Below, piece after piece: positions 26,291 to 33,776 of a stretch of 37,607 nt of DNA. The DNA is from Rhodopseudomonas sp. BR0M22 (GTDB taxonomy: Bacteria > Pseudomonadota > Alphaproteobacteria > Rhizobiales > Xanthobacteraceae): the NCBI RefSeq assembly GCF_010907035.1, contig NZ_QUMK01000057.1:1-37607 (forward strand). The letters run 5' to 3'. The position numbers were made by a program, and so were the translations under genes. Numbering within the stretch: the stretch's first letter is position 1; every line of letters starts with the position of its first letter. The notes beneath the pieces were generated by a model. That model saw nothing but the letters and a program-made list of their open reading frames with translations, did no database searches and was not told the DNA's origin.

Positions 26291-27121
26291 TCACCACGCC
26301 GCGATGATGTTGCCGCTGAACTTCTTCTCGATGAACTCCTTCACCTCCGGAGACTGATAGCTGTCCACCAGGGCCTTGACCCACTCCTGGCCCGCATTCT
26401 TGCGGGCGACACCGATCAGACAGACATAGTCGGACTGCTGGCTCTCGATCAGCAGCGCGTCCCGGTTGGGAACCAGCCCCGCGCTGAGCGCGAAGAACGA
26501 GGTGATGACGGAGAAGTCGACGTCGTCGAGCGAGCGCGGCAGTTGCGCCGTCTCCATCGCCAGGATCTTCACGCTCTTCGGATTATCGGTGATGTCGAGT
26601 TCGGTCGCGCTGAACGTACTGCCTGGCGCGAGCTTGATCACACCGCCCGCTTCCAGCAGCTTCAATGCGCGGCCCCCATTGGTCGGATCGTTCGGAATCG
26701 AGATCTTCGCGCCGACCGGCAGATCGGCCAGGGACTTGTGCTTGCGAGAATAGCCCGCCATCGGCAGCAGGATGGTGCGCCCCACCGATACGACGTCGAG
26801 CCGGCGGTCGCGGTTCTGCTGGTCCAGATACGGCGTGTGCTGAAACGCATTGGCTTCCAGTTCACCCGCGTCAGTGGCGACGTCGATCAGGGCGCCGTCG
26901 GAGAATTCGACCAGCTTGACGTTCAGGCCTTTGGCCTTCGCCACCGGCAGCAGCGCCTCGGCGATCTGCGCGTGAGGCCCGCTGGTGACGCCCAGGCGGA
27001 TGGTTTGCGCGGCGGACGGCGCTGCCGCACCGATCACGGCGACCACCAGGGCACAGAATAGAGTCGATCGGCTCCACTTAATCCCCTCGAACTGTTTGGT
27101 GATAACCGATGCTCTCTTCAT
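26291..27121 (-). CDS. metQ: Methionine ABC transporter substrate-binding protein
   Basis: A 276-residue NlpA/MetQ-family periplasmic protein with TIRLGVTSGPHAQIAEALLPVAK, ANAFQHTPYLDQQN, ISIPNDPTNGGRALKLLE and TELDITDNPKSVKI. The signal peptide (about residues 15-38) ends in APSAAQ and has no lipobox cysteine, unlike the lipoprotein MetQ of E. coli, so it is probably a soluble periplasmic protein. It is the first recognised gene of the metQNI-metY-marDK series, with AGGGCGG just before the ATG. The upstream leader is long (about 420 bp) and holds a hairpin and a small open frame. Confidence 0.92.
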   Translation of the reverse strand: MKRASVITKQFEGIKWSRSTLFCALVVAVIGAAAPSAAQTIRLGVTSGPHAQIAEALLPVAKAKGLNVKLVEFSDGALIDVATDAGELEANAFQHTPYLDQQNRDRRLDVVSVGRTILLPMAGYSRKHKSLADLPVGAKISIPNDPTNGGRALKLLEAGGVIKLAPGSTFSATELDITDNPKSVKILAMETAQLPRSLDDVDFSVITSFFALSAGLVPNRDALLIESQQSDYVCLIGVARKNAGQEWVKALVDSYQSPEVKEFIEKKFSGNIIAAW

Positions 27122-27148
27122 CGCCGCCCTCTTGACCGATCAGATAAC

Positions 27149-27175
27149 AGCATTCGCGACTACCACGACAATGCT
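27149..27175 (-). promoter_or_regulatory. Hairpin in the metQ leader
   Basis: AGCATT and AATGCT are exact complements at the two ends of this 27-bp stretch, with partial inner pairing. It lies 27-54 nt upstream of the metQ ATG and could be a leader hairpin or operator. It does not match a SAM riboswitch pattern that I recognise. Confidence 0.3.
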
Positions 27176-27272
27176 AGGGAGCGTGCACAGCTTTGGCAAT
27201 CAGCACGGCGAGAAGGACCGTCCAAATTCAATGCGCATTGGGAAATGAGATTCGAAATTTCCGGCACTCTCG

Positions 27273-27401
27273 TTATTTGTTCGATCCGCCGGTAGATTCG
27301 CGCTCTACATGGCCTGCTATCAGCTTGATGATCGCAGCCGCGTCGTCGGACTGCCGCATGGCGGCCACGCCACAAATGGTCAAAGCCTGCGGAATGGTCA
27401 T
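27273..27401 (-). CDS. Possible 42-residue small protein upstream of metQ
   Basis: ATG at 27401 with GAGG about 12 nt upstream, ending in TAG or TAA-type stop at 27273-27275. The product (beginning MTIPQALTICGVAAMRQSDD and ending HVERESTGGSNK) has no signal peptide, and no family was recognised. It lies 60 nt after the TAGCATCG motif on the same strand. It may be a leader ORF of the met operon or chance. Confidence 0.25.
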   Translation of the reverse strand: MTIPQALTICGVAAMRQSDDAAAIIKLIAGHVERESTGGSNK

Positions 27402-27542
27402 CCATCCGCACCTCAGCCAGCGACACAAACTAATCGTTTCACCATGCCGACGCAGAACGCACGATGCTATTTTCGCGAACGGCTCGACAGCCGGGTGGAC
27501 CGCAATCATCATTTGCGCGATCGTCCAAACAGGAACAGACCG

Positions 27543-28589
27543 ATGCCGAATTCAGTCAGAACGCTTCCCGTCCTCGACCTCGCCAGATTCGACAAGGAGC
27601 CGGCGCAACGCGACGCGTTCCTGCGCAATGTCCGCGATGCGGCGTTCGGCCCGGGCTTCTTCTATCTGGTCGGGCACGGCATCTCCGACCGGCTGATCCG
27701 CGACGTGTTGACCGCCTCGCGCAATTTCTTCTCGCTTCCCGAAGCCGACAAGCTGTCGATTGAAATGGTGAACTCGCCCCATTTCCGCGGCTACACCAGG
27801 GCCGGGCGGGAATTCACGCGGGGCGCAGCGGACTGGCGCGAACAGCTCGACGTCGGCGCCGAGCGCGAAGCGTTTCCGTTCAGCCGGGCGGCGCCGGCCT
27901 GGACACGTCTGCAAGGTCCGAACCAGTGGCCGAGCGCTCAGCCGGAACTCAAGCCTCTGCTGCTGCGCTATCAGCAGGAGGTCACCGCGCTGGCGATCAA
28001 GGTGCTGCGCGTGTTCGCCGCGGCGCTCGACCAGCCCGAGGATGTGTTCGAACCGATCTATGCGCCGTCGCCGCACCAGCTCATCAAGATCATCCGCTAT
28101 CCCGGCCGCGCCGCGACCGAGAGTGATCAAGGCGTCGGCGCCCACAAGGACTCCGGGTTCGTCACCATTCTGCTGCAAGATTCGGTCGCTGGCCTGCAGG
28201 TCGAGACCGACGACGGCTGGATCGATGCGCCGCCGCTGCCAGGGTCTTTCGTGGTCAATATCGGCGAGATTCTCGAACTCGCCTCCAACGGAACGCTGCG
28301 CGCGAACGTCCATCGCGTGGTGTCGCCGCCGGCCGGGACCGACCGGCTGTCGGTCGCCTTCTTCCTCGGCGCCCGACTGGACGCCAGCGTGCCAGTTCTG
28401 CAGCTGCCGCCCACTCTCGCGCCGCATGCCAGGGGCATCACGCAGGATCCAAAGAATCCGCTGTTCCGCGAGGTCGGCCGCAACTACCTGAAAGGCCGGC
28501 TGCGGTCACATCCGGACGTCGCCCGGCGCCACCATGCCGATCTGCTCGAGGATGCCGTCAACGAACCGGACCTCGCGTCCGCCTATTAG
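27543..28589 (+). CDS. 2-oxoglutarate/Fe(II)-dependent oxygenase of the isopenicillin N synthase family
   Basis: A 348-residue non-haem iron oxygenase. Iron ligands are H201 and D203 (GAHKDSGF) and H257 (NVHRVV); R268-x-S270 (DRLSVAFF) is the co-substrate carboxylate site. The N-terminal DIOX_N-type domain shows PVLDLARF and GFFYLVGHGI. The ATG at 27543 follows AGGAA at good distance. The family includes isopenicillin N synthase, ACC oxidase and the 2OG ethylene-forming enzyme, so the reaction cannot be assigned. It diverges from metQ and ends 18 bp from the convergent cystathionine gene, so a role in oxidising a sulfur amino acid or thioether is plausible. Confidence 0.82.
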   Translation: MPNSVRTLPVLDLARFDKEPAQRDAFLRNVRDAAFGPGFFYLVGHGISDRLIRDVLTASRNFFSLPEADKLSIEMVNSPHFRGYTRAGREFTRGAADWREQLDVGAEREAFPFSRAAPAWTRLQGPNQWPSAQPELKPLLLRYQQEVTALAIKVLRVFAAALDQPEDVFEPIYAPSPHQLIKIIRYPGRAATESDQGVGAHKDSGFVTILLQDSVAGLQVETDDGWIDAPPLPGSFVVNIGEILELASNGTLRANVHRVVSPPAGTDRLSVAFFLGARLDASVPVLQLPPTLAPHARGITQDPKNPLFREVGRNYLKGRLRSHPDVARRHHADLLEDAVNEPDLASAY

Positions 28590-28607
28590 CGGGGCGGAGC
28601 CTGCAGA

Positions 28608-29780
28608 TCAAAGCACCGAGAGGGCCTGTTCGAGATCGTCGATCAGGTCCTCGGCGTCCTCGATCCCAACCGACAGCCGGATCAAATTCGGCCGGATGCC
28701 GCGAGCCAGCCGATCGGCCTCCGGCAGCGACGCATGGCTCATACTCCAAGGCTGGCCGACGAGGCTCTCGACCGCACCGAGGCTTTCCGCCAGGGCAAAT
28801 AGCCGGAAACGGCTGAGCACCGCCACGGTCCGCTGGTCGTCGGCGTCGAGATAGGCCGCGACCATTCCGCCGCCGCCGTCCATCTGCCTCGCCGCCAGTG
28901 CGTGCTGCGGATGGCTGGCGAGACCCGGATAGATCACCCCCTCCACCTTCGGATGCGATTCGAGCCAGCGCGCCACCGCCAGGGCGTTGGCGCTGTGCCG
29001 CTGCAGCCGCAACGGCAGAGTCTTGATGCCGCGCAGCGCCAGGAAACTCGAGAACGGATCGAGGATGCCGCCGGTGGCGTTCTGCAGGAACTGCAGCCTC
29101 CGAGTCAGCTCGGGGTCGCGCACGACAATGGCGCCGCCGACGATGTCGGAATGGCCGCCGATATATTTGGTGACCGAATGCACGACGATGTCGATGCCAT
29201 GCTCCAGCGGTCGCTGCACCGCCGGCGAGGCGAAGGTGTTGTCGACGACAGTGAGCACCTTGTGCTCGCGTCCGATCGCTGCGATCGCCTCGAGATCGGA
29301 CAGCCGCAGCGTCGGATTGCTCGGCGTCTCGATCCAGATGAAGGCGGTGTTCGGCTTGATCGCCGCGCGGAGCGCATCGAGATCAGCGGGATCGACATGG
29401 TCGATGGTGAGGCCGGCCGAATAGCTGCGCACGCGATGGAACAGCCGCCAGCTCCCGCCGTAGAGATCATCCGAGGCAACGATGTGGCTCCCCTGTGCGG
29501 CCAATTCGAGCAGCGCGGCTTCCGCCGCGAGCCCGGAGGCGAATGCGAAGCCGGCGGTGCCGCGCTCGGCATCGGCGATCGCCGCTTCGAACGCGGCCCG
29601 TGTCGGGTTCTGCGAGCGCGCGTATTCGTAGCCGCTGTGCACGCCTGGGGCCGATTGAACGAATGTGGAGGTGGCGTAGATCGGCGTCGTCACCGCGCCT
29701 GTCGACGGGTCGGGATGCTGCCCGCCGTGCACGGCCCGGGTGTTGGCGCCTCGCGTCCGGACGTTGGTCGACTTATCCAT
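28608..29780 (-). CDS. Cystathionine gamma-lyase or gamma-synthase
   Basis: A 390-residue Cys/Met-metabolism PLP enzyme. Motifs are RAVHGGQHPDPSTGAVTTPIY, YEYARSQNPTR, ETPSNPTLRLSDL and the PLP lysine K205 (HSVTKYIGGHSD). Length and motifs fit the gamma-lyase/gamma-synthase group. Because the gene starts one base after the stop of a cystathionine beta-synthase gene, gamma-lyase (cystathionine to cysteine, reverse transsulfuration) is the better guess. Substrate choice in this family cannot be settled by eye. Confidence 0.87.
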   Translation of the reverse strand: MDKSTNVRTRGANTRAVHGGQHPDPSTGAVTTPIYATSTFVQSAPGVHSGYEYARSQNPTRAAFEAAIADAERGTAGFAFASGLAAEAALLELAAQGSHIVASDDLYGGSWRLFHRVRSYSAGLTIDHVDPADLDALRAAIKPNTAFIWIETPSNPTLRLSDLEAIAAIGREHKVLTVVDNTFASPAVQRPLEHGIDIVVHSVTKYIGGHSDIVGGAIVVRDPELTRRLQFLQNATGGILDPFSSFLALRGIKTLPLRLQRHSANALAVARWLESHPKVEGVIYPGLASHPQHALAARQMDGGGGMVAAYLDADDQRTVAVLSRFRLFALAESLGAVESLVGQPWSMSHASLPEADRLARGIRPNLIRLSVGIEDAEDLIDDLEQALSVL

Positions 29781-29781
29781 T

Positions 29782-31179
29782 TCAGTGAACCTTGCTGCGG
29801 AGGTGGTTGATCAAGTCGATCCTGGTAATCAGACCGAGAAAACGAACGCCGTCGACGACCACGACGACATGGCCCCGGTTGAAAACCGGCATCAGGCTTT
29901 CGAACGGCGCCGAGGCCTGCACGGTTTCGACGCGCTTGCTCATCGCCAGGTGCACCGGCTCGGCGAACTTCGCCGGATTGCCGATCGTCGCCATCAGCAG
30001 ATCGGATTCGTCGATGATTCCGACCACCTGATCGTCGACCAGCACCGGGAGTTGCGAGATTTCGTAGAGCTTCATCCGCGAATAGGCGAAGTTCAACGTG
30101 TCGTCGGGGCCGACCGTGATCGAGGCCCCCTCGTCGTGGCGGCGCACGATCAGATCGCGTAGGTCGCCGTCGTGGCGGCGTTCGATGAAACCTTGGTCCG
30201 CCATCCAGGTGTCGTTGAACATCTTCGACAGATATTTGTTGCCACCGTCGGGCAGCAGCGTGACGACACGCTTGGGACGATCCTGCTCGCGACAGTAGCG
30301 TAGCGCCGCCGCGAGTAGCGTTCCGGACGACGAGCCGGCCAGGATTCCTTCGCGACCGAGCAGTTCGCGAGCGGCATGAAATGATTCCGCATCGGTGACG
30401 GTGTAGCCGCGCGTGATCAGCCGCAAATCCGCATTGTCCGGCACGAAATCCTCGCCGATGCCTTCGACCAGCCAGCTTCCGACTTCGCCAGGCTTCCGGC
30501 CTTCGGCAACGTCGACCAGCACCGAACCTTTCGGATCGGCGAGAATGATTTCGGTCGACGGAGACGCCCGCGCGAAGAACCTGCCGATTCCGGTCAGTGT
30601 GCCGCCGGAGCCGATGCCGCAAACCACGGCGTCGACCCGCCTGTCCATCTGCTCCCAGATTTCCGGTGCGGTACCGGATTCATGCGCCAGCGGATTGGCC
30701 GGGTTGGAGAACTGATTGACGAACACCGCGCCGGGCGTCGTCGCGGTGATCGTCTGAGCGAGATCCTGATAGTAGGCCGGATGTCCCTTGCCTACATCGG
30801 ACCGGGTCATCACCACCTCGGCGCCCATCGCCCGCAGATGCAGCACCTTCTCCCGGCTCATCTTGTCCGGGATCACCAGAACCAGCCGATAGCCTTTGAG
30901 GGCTGCGATCAGTGCGAGTCCAAGGCCGGTGTTGCCGGCGGTAGCCTCGACCAAGGTCCCGCCGGGGCGCAATTCGCCGCTGCGCTCCAACGCTTCGATC
31001 ATCGCCAGCGCCGGACGGTCCTTGATCGATCCGCCCGGGTTCTGACCTTCCAGCTTCGCGAACAGGCGGCACGGACCGGTGTCCAGCCGTGTGAGCTGAA
31101 CCAGAGGGGTGTTACCGATGAGGTCGATCACTCCTTTCGGCACGCGATCCGTCCGTCTTGCGAATTCTGCCAAGCTCAC
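29782..31179 (-). CDS. Cystathionine beta-synthase with C-terminal CBS pair
   Basis: A 465-residue protein. The PLP domain has GNTPLVQL, the Schiff-base lysine K53 in GGSIKDR, EATAGNTGLGLAL and CGIGSGGTLTGIGR. The ending LLPDGGNKYLSKMFND of this domain is typical of cystathionine beta-synthase rather than plain cysteine synthase. Two CBS motifs follow from about residue 345 to the end, which in relatives bind SAM or adenosine nucleotides. It starts at GTG 31179 with GAGGGA upstream; no good ATG start exists nearby. It condenses homocysteine with serine and forms a two-gene operon with the lyase downstream. Confidence 0.88.
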   Translation of the reverse strand: MSLAEFARRTDRVPKGVIDLIGNTPLVQLTRLDTGPCRLFAKLEGQNPGGSIKDRPALAMIEALERSGELRPGGTLVEATAGNTGLGLALIAALKGYRLVLVIPDKMSREKVLHLRAMGAEVVMTRSDVGKGHPAYYQDLAQTITATTPGAVFVNQFSNPANPLAHESGTAPEIWEQMDRRVDAVVCGIGSGGTLTGIGRFFARASPSTEIILADPKGSVLVDVAEGRKPGEVGSWLVEGIGEDFVPDNADLRLITRGYTVTDAESFHAARELLGREGILAGSSSGTLLAAALRYCREQDRPKRVVTLLPDGGNKYLSKMFNDTWMADQGFIERRHDGDLRDLIVRRHDEGASITVGPDDTLNFAYSRMKLYEISQLPVLVDDQVVGIIDESDLLMATIGNPAKFAEPVHLAMSKRVETVQASAPFESLMPVFNRGHVVVVVDGVRFLGLITRIDLINHLRSKVH

Positions 31180-31483
31180 GATCCGTCCCTCGATCTTTCG
31201 CGCCAGCTGGTCGTCACGTCACGACCGACGAAGCGCAACCTGATCCTTCGCCCGAAGCGCCGTCAATACACCCGGCTGAGTTCAGCAAAACGCCGCCTCG
31301 CCCTGGACAATCGCAGTACAGTTGTTTCAACGACAGACCGCCGAGAGAAACTCGCTTCTCAATCGGCGCGCGGCCGGAATGTGACGATCACATCCACTCA
31401 CAGGCATGACAGAGTCGCTGCCGCGATCCCGCCGTCACTACCTGTGCCATCCCAGTCGTGCGCGTGCCGGCTCATTCTACGAG
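31180..31483. other. Upstream region of the CBS operon
   Basis: About 300 bp between the GTG start of the CBS gene and the shared element of the divergent NifX/NifB-like operon. It should hold the minus-strand promoter for the CBS-CGL pair. No coding sequence, riboswitch or clear promoter boxes were recognised. Confidence 0.35.
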
Positions 31484-31560
31484 TAGCATCGCTCTCCATG
31501 ATCAGACCGGATCGCAGAACGCATCGCCCGACGACCTGCCGACAATGAAAGCCAATCCTC
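31484..31560 (+). promoter_or_regulatory. Two-block element upstream of NifX/NifB-like operon
   Basis: TAGCATCG (31484-31491), a 53-nt spacer, then ATGAAAGCCAATCCTC (31545-31560): the same blocks and the same spacing as upstream of marB (18297-18221, minus strand). The first block overlaps a dyad CTAC-GA-GTAG. The second block lies 77 nt before the ATG at 31638. Read as codons it begins M-K-A-N-P and stops after 18 codons here, but the marB copy stays open, so a conserved leader peptide is not supported. Confidence 0.65.
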
Positions 31561-31637
31561 CTGCAGATGCGCTACAGATCGGACATTCGCGGCGCGAATG
31601 ATTAGTCCGGATCCGGTTCAGAGATTGCGCGGTGCTT

Positions 31638-32018
31638 ATGGATTCGCCGAACCTTCCACCTCCGCCGATCAAGGTGGCGATCGCGACCGGTAACGGCGTC
31701 ACCGTGACCGAACATTTCGGCTACGCCACCCAGTTTCAGATCTGGAATTTCTCCGACGCCCCACCCCGCCTGCTCGAAACGCGGACCAACCAGCCCGCCT
31801 GCGGCCCCGGCCGCCGCGAGGCACGGCGCGAACCGATGGACGTTTCGGTCGAGCTGGTCGCCGATTGCAAGGCCGTCATCGTCGCCCGGATCGGCGAATG
31901 CGGCATCGACCGGCTGACGGCGCTCGGCATACTGGCGTTCGAAACCGAGGATGCGGTCGACACCGCGGTGCGCGAGCTTGCGGACAGTGGCCTGCTGCAT
32001 CGGAGCGCCGTGTCATGA
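31638..32018 (+). CDS. NifX/NafY-like cofactor-binding domain protein
   Basis: A 126-residue protein of the dinitrogenase iron-molybdenum cofactor biosynthesis family (NifX, NafY and the C-terminus of long NifBs). It shows IKVAIATGNGVTVTEHFGYATQFQIW at the start and CKAVIVARIGECGIDRLTALGILAFETEDAVDTAV. The start may be ATG 31638 or GTG 31632. The product likely binds or carries an Fe-S cofactor precursor. It overlaps the downstream NifB-like gene by ATGA, so together they look like a split form of a NifB-NifX fusion. Confidence 0.82.
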   Translation: MDSPNLPPPPIKVAIATGNGVTVTEHFGYATQFQIWNFSDAPPRLLETRTNQPACGPGRREARREPMDVSVELVADCKAVIVARIGECGIDRLTALGILAFETEDAVDTAVRELADSGLLHRSAVS

Positions 32019-32935
32019 CCGAGGGCAGCGGCGGCCTGTTACAAGCGGCCGAACCGCTGCCCTATCCCGTGCCGGGCTTTCATCCTCGCGAACCGCAGCG
32101 ATCGGCACACTTGGTGGCGCAGGTCGCGCGACTGCATCTGCCGGTCAGTCCGGCCTGCAATATCGACTGCGCGTTCTGCGGCCATGCGTTCGATCAGCCG
32201 GACCATCGCGCCAAGGACACCGCCGTGCGGCTGCTCGATCCGGCGCAGGCGGTCGAGCTGGTCGAGCGGGTGCGCGCCCGCTCGCCGGCGCTGACGGTAA
32301 TCGGAATTGCCGGTCCCGGCGAGCCGCTGGCGACTCACCACGCGCTCGACACCGCTGCACGGGTGCACGAACGCTGGCCCGACCTCGCGATCTGCCTCTC
32401 GACTAATGGGCTTCTGCTGCCCGAACTGGCCGACCGGATCGCCGCGGCGGGCGTAACGACACTGACGGTCACGGTGAACGCGGTCGATCCCGCGATCCAG
32501 GCACGGATCACGCGGACTATTGTCCGGGACCACCGCAGACTGCACGGATACGCCGCCGCCGCGCGGCTGATCGACAACCAGATGGAAGGCATCGCGCGGG
32601 CTGCGACGCTCGGCATCGCCATCAAAGTCAACACCGTACTGATCCCGACCGTCAACGAGGACCACATCAGCGACATCGCCGAGCGCGTCGCGCAAGCCGG
32701 CGCTGACGTCATCAACATCATCCCGCTGCTGCCGCAGCACCGCTTCGCGCATCTGCCCGCGCCGGGATTGATGAAACGCTATGTCGCGCGCGCCGATGCG
32801 GAACGCCACCTGCGCGTCTCGAACCACTGCCAGCAGTGTTTCGCCGGCGCCTGCGGGGCAGCACCGGGCGGTGACGCCAACGCGTCGCTCTGCGACGTCG
32901 ACCTTCGCACCAAACAGACCTATTCGCACGGCTGA
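32015..32935 (+). CDS. Second NifB-like radical SAM cofactor-maturation protein
   Basis: A 306-residue paralogue of the MarB at 17161-18123. The radical SAM cysteines are C48, C52 and C55 (CNIDCAFC), followed by GIAGPGEPLATHHALDTAARVHERWP and STNGLLLPE. The C-terminal box reads HCQQCFAGACGAAPGG, changed from HCQRCRADACG in MarB. Both proteins end in a TxSHG tail. It is coupled to the NifX-like gene (ATGA) and its operon carries the same upstream element as marB, so both maturases are probably induced together. It may serve the second D/K pair, which lacks its own NifB-like gene. Confidence 0.86.
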   Translation: MTEGSGGLLQAAEPLPYPVPGFHPREPQRSAHLVAQVARLHLPVSPACNIDCAFCGHAFDQPDHRAKDTAVRLLDPAQAVELVERVRARSPALTVIGIAGPGEPLATHHALDTAARVHERWPDLAICLSTNGLLLPELADRIAAAGVTTLTVTVNAVDPAIQARITRTIVRDHRRLHGYAAAARLIDNQMEGIARAATLGIAIKVNTVLIPTVNEDHISDIAERVAQAGADVINIIPLLPQHRFAHLPAPGLMKRYVARADAERHLRVSNHCQQCFAGACGAAPGGDANASLCDVDLRTKQTYSHG

Positions 32936-32987
32936 GACGCCCCCCACGCGTTCCCGCAGCGTTGTGGTAAACCGAGGACCACCACAT

Positions 32988-33485
32988 ATGGCTATTCTGT
33001 TGTTCGAAGACGGACATCAAGCGACCGGCGAGGACATCGCGCGGCTGGCACAAACCCATCGAATCGTCGTCGAACATCATCCGGTTCCGGAACAGCTTGC
33101 GCCACTGCTGAATCGGCCGCTGCTTGATGCCTCAGCGGAGACGGAGGTACTTGCTGCGGTTCCGCCGCGTCCAGCGTTTCCGGCACGCGATCTGATCGCG
33201 CTTCATCCCGATCGCTCAGACTACGAACAATTGGCGACCAAATTCGAGAGTTGGCACCGGCACGGCGGTGACGAAATCCGTCATATCCTCGACGGCGCCG
33301 GCATCTTCGGTATCGTCGTCGACGGCCGGCGCGCCGACCTCCATGTCGGCCCCGGCGACTTTGTCGTGGTGCCGGCCGGGCTGGAGCACAATTTCCGGCT
33401 GACCAGCGCCAGGCGGATCAAGGCGGTGCGCTATCTCAGCGACTCGGTCGGCTGGGCCGCGGAGTTCACCGGACGCGCGGCGTAG
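32988..33485 (+). CDS. mtnD: Acireductone dioxygenase-family cupin
   Basis: A 165-residue cupin. DLIALHPDRSDYEQLATKFESWHRHGGDEIRHILDG and GDFVVVPAGLEHNF are strongly like acireductone dioxygenase. Metal ligands are H90, H92, E96 and H134. C-terminal IKAVRYLSDSVGWAAEFTG fits the family RLF...GW ending. Acireductone dioxygenase uses O2 to convert the acireductone of the methionine salvage pathway to 2-oxo-4-methylthiobutyrate. It is slightly short for the family (about 180). It follows the second marB-like gene by 52 bp in the same direction. No other salvage gene (mtnA, mtnK, mtnC) is in the window, and a related methylsulfurylase cupin role cannot be ruled out. Confidence 0.78.
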   Translation: MAILLFEDGHQATGEDIARLAQTHRIVVEHHPVPEQLAPLLNRPLLDASAETEVLAAVPPRPAFPARDLIALHPDRSDYEQLATKFESWHRHGGDEIRHILDGAGIFGIVVDGRRADLHVGPGDFVVVPAGLEHNFRLTSARRIKAVRYLSDSVGWAAEFTGRAA

Positions 33486-33776
33486 TACCCCACGCGTCAG
33501 GTGATCTGCACACCATGTGGCGCCGAGCTTGGCCCGGCGACGCCGCACTACGCGTGAGTTCGAAAATGATCACCTCATCAACCGCATCGCAAGGAGTGAG
33601 ACATTCTCCGCAGGACACCTTGCAGGGAAGGTGATTTCAAACTGTTTGCAAGCCGTTGTGTTTGATCCCGCGGCACCGTTAGATCGCGGGCACCACCCCG
33701 CTGCACCCATGCACGTCGCATCTGCGTGGCAGGTCACGCGGCCTTGATGTCAACCGATCCCAGGTAATCGACCGAC
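33486..33776. other. Intergenic region with two hairpins before the Lrp gene
   Basis: Two perfect 6-bp stems are visible: CACCTT/AAGGTG (33616-33633) and CCCGCG/CGCGGG (33667-33690, 12-nt loop). Between them the sequence TGATTTCAAACTGTTTGCAAGC loosely recalls part of a SAM-II riboswitch, but the matching stem is not convincing. The second hairpin may end the mtnD transcript or be part of the leader of the Lrp gene. Confidence 0.35.

Larger units (their letters stand above)
27122..27542. promoter_or_regulatory. Divergent control region between metQ and the 2OG oxygenase
   Basis: This 421-bp stretch separates two divergent transcription units. On the minus strand it holds TAGCATCG (27469-27462), the same 8-mer found in the two-block elements of the marB-type operons, but without the 16-bp second block. 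It also holds a hairpin close to the metQ start at 27149-27175 and a 42-codon frame at 27273-27401. An AT-rich patch around 27225-27285 could contain a promoter. The oxygenase start has AGGAA upstream at 27532-27536. Confidence 0.4.

Noticed and set aside
31545-31601. Conserved leader peptide starting M-K-A-N-P
   Set aside because: The frame ends after 18 codons here but remains open at the marB copy, and residues after the fifth are poorly matched. DNA- or RNA-level conservation is more likely.
33628-33660. SAM-II riboswitch
   Set aside because: Only a short TGATTT...TTGCAAGC resemblance; the first stem would have about three pairs and the pseudoknot partner is not evident. Left as a candidate to test, not annotated.
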